This document shows positions 5,354 to 8,033 of a stretch of DNA of 8,033 bases, piece by piece. Made by a program: the position numbers and the translations under genes. The stretch spans positions 1 to 8,033 of the forward strand of contig JAUQYW010000754.1 in assembly GCA_030587525.1 (NCBI GenBank), read 5' to 3'. The stretch comes from Candidatus Sigynarchaeota archaeon. GTDB lineage: Archaea; Asgardarchaeota; Lokiarchaeia; Sigynarchaeales; Sigynarchaeaceae. The notes beneath the pieces are model-generated. The model was not told the origin of the DNA. It saw only the letters and a list, made by a program, of their open reading frames with translations, and made no database searches. Numbering within the stretch: position 1 is the stretch's first letter; the number at the start of each line of letters is the position of its first letter.

Positions 5354-7029
5354 TTATTATTTTCCGGTAAGAAGACGGAAAAGGTCGTTCCCTTGTCCAC
5401 CACGCTCGAAACGGTAATTTGTCCCCCGTGTTTTTCAACGATTTCCTTGGCTATAGGAAGGCCCAGTCCCGTTCCCGGCATCTCCTTGACTCTCTCCGAC
5501 CTGACAAATCTCTGGAATATTTTCGGCAAGAGGTCTTTTTCAATGCCAATGCCGTTGTCAATGAACTGTATCAACACGCCATCGACATTGCGTGAATTAT
5601 ATTCTCCCTTGTAGTTATCGATAACACGTATTTCGACCTTGGAACCATCGGGAGAGTACTTGACGGCGTTGTCCGTGAAAATCCTGACCACACGGCCAAC
5701 CAATTTTCTATCGGCTTGGACGTGGACATCTTTATCTCCCGTCACGGTCAAGGCAATTTCCTTATCCTTGATGACAGCATCAAAGAGCGAGACGACCTCG
5801 GTAATGAGGACGTTTAGATCAACCGTTGACCACTCCAAAGCAAGCCGTCCTTCATCCACCCGCGAGAGCGTCAGCAAGTCCTCCATCAATTCAGACATCA
5901 AGGCAATATTGCGGGAAATGCTCGAGAGCAGCTCTGCTTTCTGGTCTGCACCCAATTTTTCATTAAACGTGATTAAATTATGGATGGCGTGTGAAAGCAC
6001 GGTCACAGGCGTGCGTAACTCGTGAGACATCGCCGATATAAATTCGTGCAGCACAGTTTCTGCTTGGACACGTTTTGCGATTTCTTGTTGCAGTTGTTTA
6101 TTACTCGTTTCCAGGTCTTCTGCTTTCTTTTTCAAGGCGATTTCGTCATCAGTCAATTTCTTGAACAAGCTCACCAAGGGCTTTTTAAGATTGATCTGGA
6201 TGATTGCTTTGTAGAAAAACGCGGATGCAAGGATCCTGAATATATGTCCGATCAAGTTGGACAAGTCATAAACGCCTACATAAAACGTGAAGCACATTTC
6301 GGAGATCATCAAGGAGGCAAGAAACAAAGCGATTAATTTGAAGGTATCTGGGCTGAATTCCGCCCGGTGGCGGATCAGCAAGTAAATAGATAGTCCGAGA
6401 ACGGCAATGATGATGTATTCGCTACTGATCTTGAACGGGGTCAATGCGCTGCCGTCGTGAGCAGCAGGAAAAGTTTGGGTAAAGATCATAAATAAAAACA
6501 GCGTGTTCACGAGGAGAAATGATGCTATCAAGTACCGTGATCGAATTTGCTTGTTGATCAGGAGCAGCGCGAGGAGAATCGTTGCCGATTGGAAATAGCG
6601 CCCGTAAATCCAAAGTTGTGTCGGTAAATTTGTCTCTGGAAGGTATCCGAGGAAAAGATTCATACCTTTATACGCAAGCGTGTGCAGAATGTCGATGATG
6701 GAGATGAAGAACGCCGAGACGCCGATCACGAGAAAGAAGGTGTTTTTCGACAGATGTCTCGTGTTCCAGCAAATGATGAAGATGGCCCCGAGGATCGTTA
6801 TGCTGAAGAGCTCTGCCATCACGTGAAAGACAAGATAATTAATATATTGCGCCAAATAGATGAGTACCAAGATCGTTCCTAATACTGCAATCTCAAAGGC
6901 CAACCGTTTCAATCTTTCTTTTTTTTCTCGTGATTGGATCAAGGCGAATTCTCGCGCGTCCACGACCGCATTTCGTGATGATGCATCTGGAGGCGTGGCT
7001 GAAAGTTCCCGCGTATTTGGCTGCACCAT
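5350..7029 (-). CDS. Membrane sensor histidine kinase with N-terminal MASE3-type domain
   Basis: This 559-residue kinase begins with a basic, polar N-terminus (1-45). About eight hydrophobic segments follow (about 46-280), with the MASE3 signatures HVMAELFSI (69-77), IDILHTLAYKGM (112-123) and LPTQLWIYGRYFQ (135-147). A coiled coil (about 288-330) leads to HisKA with phospho-acceptor H336 in SHELRTP. The HATPase domain has N box N454 (FTDNAVKYS), G1 DNGIG (491-495), F box IFQRF (504-508) and G2 GTGLGL (519-524), so it looks fully active. It has no PAS, HAMP or extracellular sensor domain, so the membrane block itself should sense the signal; MASE3 ligands are not defined. Its TGA overlaps the ATG of the response regulator, its likely partner. 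The ATG at 7029 has no clear ribosome binding site; a TATA-like box lies about 60 bases before it, at the end of the transposon remnant. Confidence 0.93.
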   Translation of the reverse strand: MVQPNTRELSATPPDASSRNAVVDAREFALIQSREKKERLKRLAFEIAVLGTILVLIYLAQYINYLVFHVMAELFSITILGAIFIICWNTRHLSKNTFFLVIGVSAFFISIIDILHTLAYKGMNLFLGYLPETNLPTQLWIYGRYFQSATILLALLLINKQIRSRYLIASFLLVNTLFLFMIFTQTFPAAHDGSALTPFKISSEYIIIAVLGLSIYLLIRHRAEFSPDTFKLIALFLASLMISEMCFTFYVGVYDLSNLIGHIFRILASAFFYKAIIQINLKKPLVSLFKKLTDDEIALKKKAEDLETSNKQLQQEIAKRVQAETVLHEFISAMSHELRTPVTVLSHAIHNLITFNEKLGADQKAELLSSISRNIALMSELMEDLLTLSRVDEGRLALEWSTVDLNVLITEVVSLFDAVIKDKEIALTVTGDKDVHVQADRKLVGRVVRIFTDNAVKYSPDGSKVEIRVIDNYKGEYNSRNVDGVLIQFIDNGIGIEKDLLPKIFQRFVRSERVKEMPGTGLGLPIAKEIVEKHGGQITVSSVVDKGTTFSVFLPENNK

Positions 7030-7089
7030 CGAAGATTAAACCGGATAGGATGAAGAAACGTGTGGTTATTCTCTACAATAATACTAGGC

Positions 7090-7097
7090 TTAATAAA
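7090..7097 (-). promoter_or_regulatory. Candidate TATA box of the histidine kinase-regulator operon
   Basis: TTTATTAA on the - strand lies about 62 bases before the kinase ATG, so a start site near 7068 would leave a leader of about 40 bases. The box directly follows the TCAA that ends the transposon remnant at 7098. Any upstream promoter element (BRE) is therefore now transposon sequence. The match is by base composition and position only. Confidence 0.4.
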
Positions 7098-7102
7098 TTG
7101 AA

Positions 7103-7666
7103 CTACCACGCCCTAAAGGACATGGATTCTTCTTTCATCGACCCGTGCCATCGAGGGAACTGGTCTTGCCGGGTTTCCAGAAGCGTTGATTCCCGCCGTT
7201 CCAGCGGTAATGTTGGGTTGATGACCTTTATTCCTTTCTCCGAAAGGATGCGCATGCCCTCGCGCTTGATGTTGGTCGCCGCGTTCACGGCCCGGTCGTG
7301 CATCGCGCCGCAAGACGGGCATGTCCAATGGCGGTCGGCAAGCGTCAACGTGCTGTTCACGGCACCGCACGCCGAGCACATCTTGCTCGACGGGAAAAAG
7401 CGGTCTATCGTGACGAGCTGCTTTCCACGCCACGCCATCTTGTATCCGAGCATGCGCACGAACGCGCCCCACGAGAAGTCCAGCGTGACAGACTTGGCGA
7501 TACCGCCGTTCCACCGTTTCATGCCCGCAACGTTCAAGGCCTCGATGATGATCGCGTCATGCTCGTTCGCGAGTATCGTCGAGATTTTTTGGAGCCAATC
7601 GGTGCGCCGGTGCCCGATTTTCTCGTAGGTCCGCGCCAATCTCCATTGCTTGTTTCCATCGTGCAT
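7103..7666 (-). pseudogene. tnpB: TnpB (IS605 OrfB) remnant, N-terminally truncated
   Basis: From the ATG at 7666 the product has 187 residues and matches the C-terminal half of TnpB: RTYEKIGHRRTDWLQK (12-27), RuvC-II with E42 in IIIEALNV, SWGAFVRML (65-73), FPSSKMCSACG leading to a zinc ribbon (C97, C100, C116, C119), and RuvC-III with D124 in HDRAVNAATNI. Full TnpB proteins run to about 350-450 residues; the N-terminal DNA- and RNA-binding region and RuvC-I with its catalytic Asp are absent. The frame runs upstream only to a TGA about 45 bases before the ATG. No N-terminal homology is seen before the left-end hairpin, so the loss is a real deletion, not a missed start. The last codons run through the right-end hairpin, as is normal in this family. 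The product cannot be an active RNA-guided nuclease; whether it is made is unknown. Confidence 0.85.
7106..7125 (-). repeat. Right-end hairpin of the IS608-like element
   Basis: On the - strand CCATGTCC, loop TTTA, then GGGCGTGG pair over eight positions with two G-T wobbles. The guide GAAT is immediately 5' (+ 7126-7129) and TAGT-TCAA follows on the 3' side (+ 7098-7105). In this family the hairpin is the TnpA binding site and also lies in the 3' scaffold of the omega RNA used by TnpB. It overlaps the last codons and stop of the tnpB remnant. Confidence 0.8.
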
Positions 7667-7737
7667 GGATTTATAGATGACGGGGGTGTGCTGAATTTCT
7701 GGAGATCACTTTGGCGCGACATGTCTTCCCGTCGTAT

Positions 7738-7757
7738 CCACGGCCTGAAGGCCGTGG
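7738..7757 (-). repeat. Left-end hairpin of the IS608-like element
   Basis: A perfect 8-base stem, CCACGGCC and GGCCGTGG, encloses a 4-base loop (TTCA on the - strand). AAAG (+ 7759-7762) lies one base from its foot on the 5' side of the - strand, the position of the left guide in IS608. It lies about 70 bases upstream of the tnpB remnant. It shares the stem start CCA and end TGG with the right-end hairpin, as expected for binding sites of one transposase. Confidence 0.8.
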
Positions 7758-8000
7758 TCTTTGTGGGAATTTGTAATAAAAAAGCACTAAATGAGTCTAC
7801 CTAACTAAAACGTGGGGCACCGACATATTTATTTCTTTCACGATCGTTTGCTCTTCGAAAAACGCACGTTTCGGGAAATGAATGCGCTTTAACATTTTTC
7901 GTTGTTGTCCGTTTCGATGATTTGCTAAAACACAATTCGTTGAATCGCTTGATTCCATGTTTCGCAGAAAATACGCGTATTGTAAGGAAAGAACTATAAA

Positions 8001-8006
8001 GAGGAG
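8001..8006 (+). promoter_or_regulatory. Ribosome binding site for the gene starting at 8013
   Basis: GAGGAG lies six bases before an ATG at 8013. This is a good Shine-Dalgarno match at normal spacing and the main reason to believe a gene starts there. No firm TATA box could be assigned upstream. Confidence 0.4.
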
Positions 8007-8012
8007 CGACGG

Positions 8013-8033
8013 ATGTCAAATCGTGGAAGCCTG
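8013..8033 (+). CDS. Probable start of a gene running off the right edge (3' partial)
   Basis: The ATG at 8013 opens MSNRGSL and the frame is still open at the last base. Only seven codons are visible, so nothing can be said about function. Support comes from the preceding GAGGAG and from the absence of any other convincing gene in the 240 bases between the transposon remnant and this point. Confidence 0.35.

Larger units (their letters stand above)
7098..7772 (-). mobile_element. Internally deleted IS200/IS605-family element (IS608-like ends)
   Basis: Read on the - strand, the element follows a TTAC flank (+ 7773-7776). Ten bases in is AAAG, then one base, then a perfect left-end hairpin. 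At the other end GAAT directly precedes an 8-pair right-end hairpin, followed by TAGT and the terminal TCAA. In the well-studied IS608 the left cleavage site is TTAC, the right cleavage site TCAA, and the guide sequences at the hairpin feet are AAAG and GAAT; all four match. There are no terminal inverted repeats or target duplications, as expected for this single-strand transposon family. The 675-base length is about half of a normal tnpB-only element, because the 5' part of tnpB is missing. No tnpA (Y1 transposase) is present, so movement would need a transposase in trans. Exact ends are inferred from the IS608 model. Confidence 0.8.

Noticed and set aside
6930..7628. Open frame on the + strand of about 230 codons
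   Set aside because: It runs antisense across the kinase start, its promoter and the tnpB remnant, and its translation shows no domain or membrane pattern.
7103..7666. Nuclease-dead TnpB repressor (TldR-like) controlling the kinase
   Set aside because: Such proteins keep the N-terminal RNA- and DNA-binding region. Here it is missing while RuvC-II and RuvC-III residues remain, so simple decay by deletion fits better.
7298..7804. Open frame on the + strand of about 170 codons over the transposon
   Set aside because: It is antisense to the clear TnpB zinc-ribbon and RuvC motifs; its His- and Arg-rich composition is typical of a shadow frame.
7801..8019. Open frame on the - strand of 72 codons
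   Set aside because: No ribosome binding site or recognisable domain, low-complexity composition, and it overlaps the better-supported start at 8013.

Overview
The window looks archaeal. Candidate promoters are TATA-like AT boxes rather than bacterial -35/-10 pairs. One gene product has a signal peptide, many N-glycosylation sequons and a C-terminal membrane anchor, as archaeal surface proteins do. Stop codons are followed by plain T-tracts. The response regulator carries a C-terminal domain with a WDDKVGP motif that resembles longin/roadblock-type domains common in Asgard archaea. An Asgard lineage is therefore my best guess, but no marker gene here settles it.

Left part, + strand (1-1733): the C-terminal half of a major facilitator transporter, cut by the window edge, is followed about 20 bases later by a complete metallo-beta-lactamase-fold hydrolase with all zinc-ligand motifs. 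The two probably form one transcription unit. It ends in a short inverted repeat flanked by A/T tracts, which appears to serve as a terminator for the convergent gene as well.

Centre, - strand (7029 down to 1747): a MASE3-type membrane histidine kinase is coupled by an ATGA overlap to a response regulator with no DNA-binding domain. Next come a small four-helix membrane protein and a secreted, membrane-anchored clan GH-D (GH36-like) glycosidase. The glycosidase reading frame is interrupted by a single in-frame TAA (3352-3354). Signal peptide and N-terminal sandwich lie before the stop; catalytic domain and anchor lie after it, all in one frame. It is either a recent nonsense pseudogene, a strain polymorphism or a sequence error. 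The layout suggests sensing and surface glycan breakdown, but co-regulation is inference from gene order only.

Right part (7098-7772, - orientation): a 675-base remnant of an IS200/IS605-family element. Both ends are recognisable, with subterminal hairpins and tetranucleotides matching the IS608 scheme (TTAC flank, AAAG and GAAT guides, TCAA right end). Its tnpB has lost the N-terminal part including RuvC-I, so it is an internally deleted, non-autonomous copy. Its right end touches the TATA-like box of the histidine kinase gene.

Far right (7773-8033): about 240 bases of AT-richer sequence with no convincing gene, then a likely ribosome binding site and ATG at 8013 opening a + strand gene that leaves the window after seven codons.
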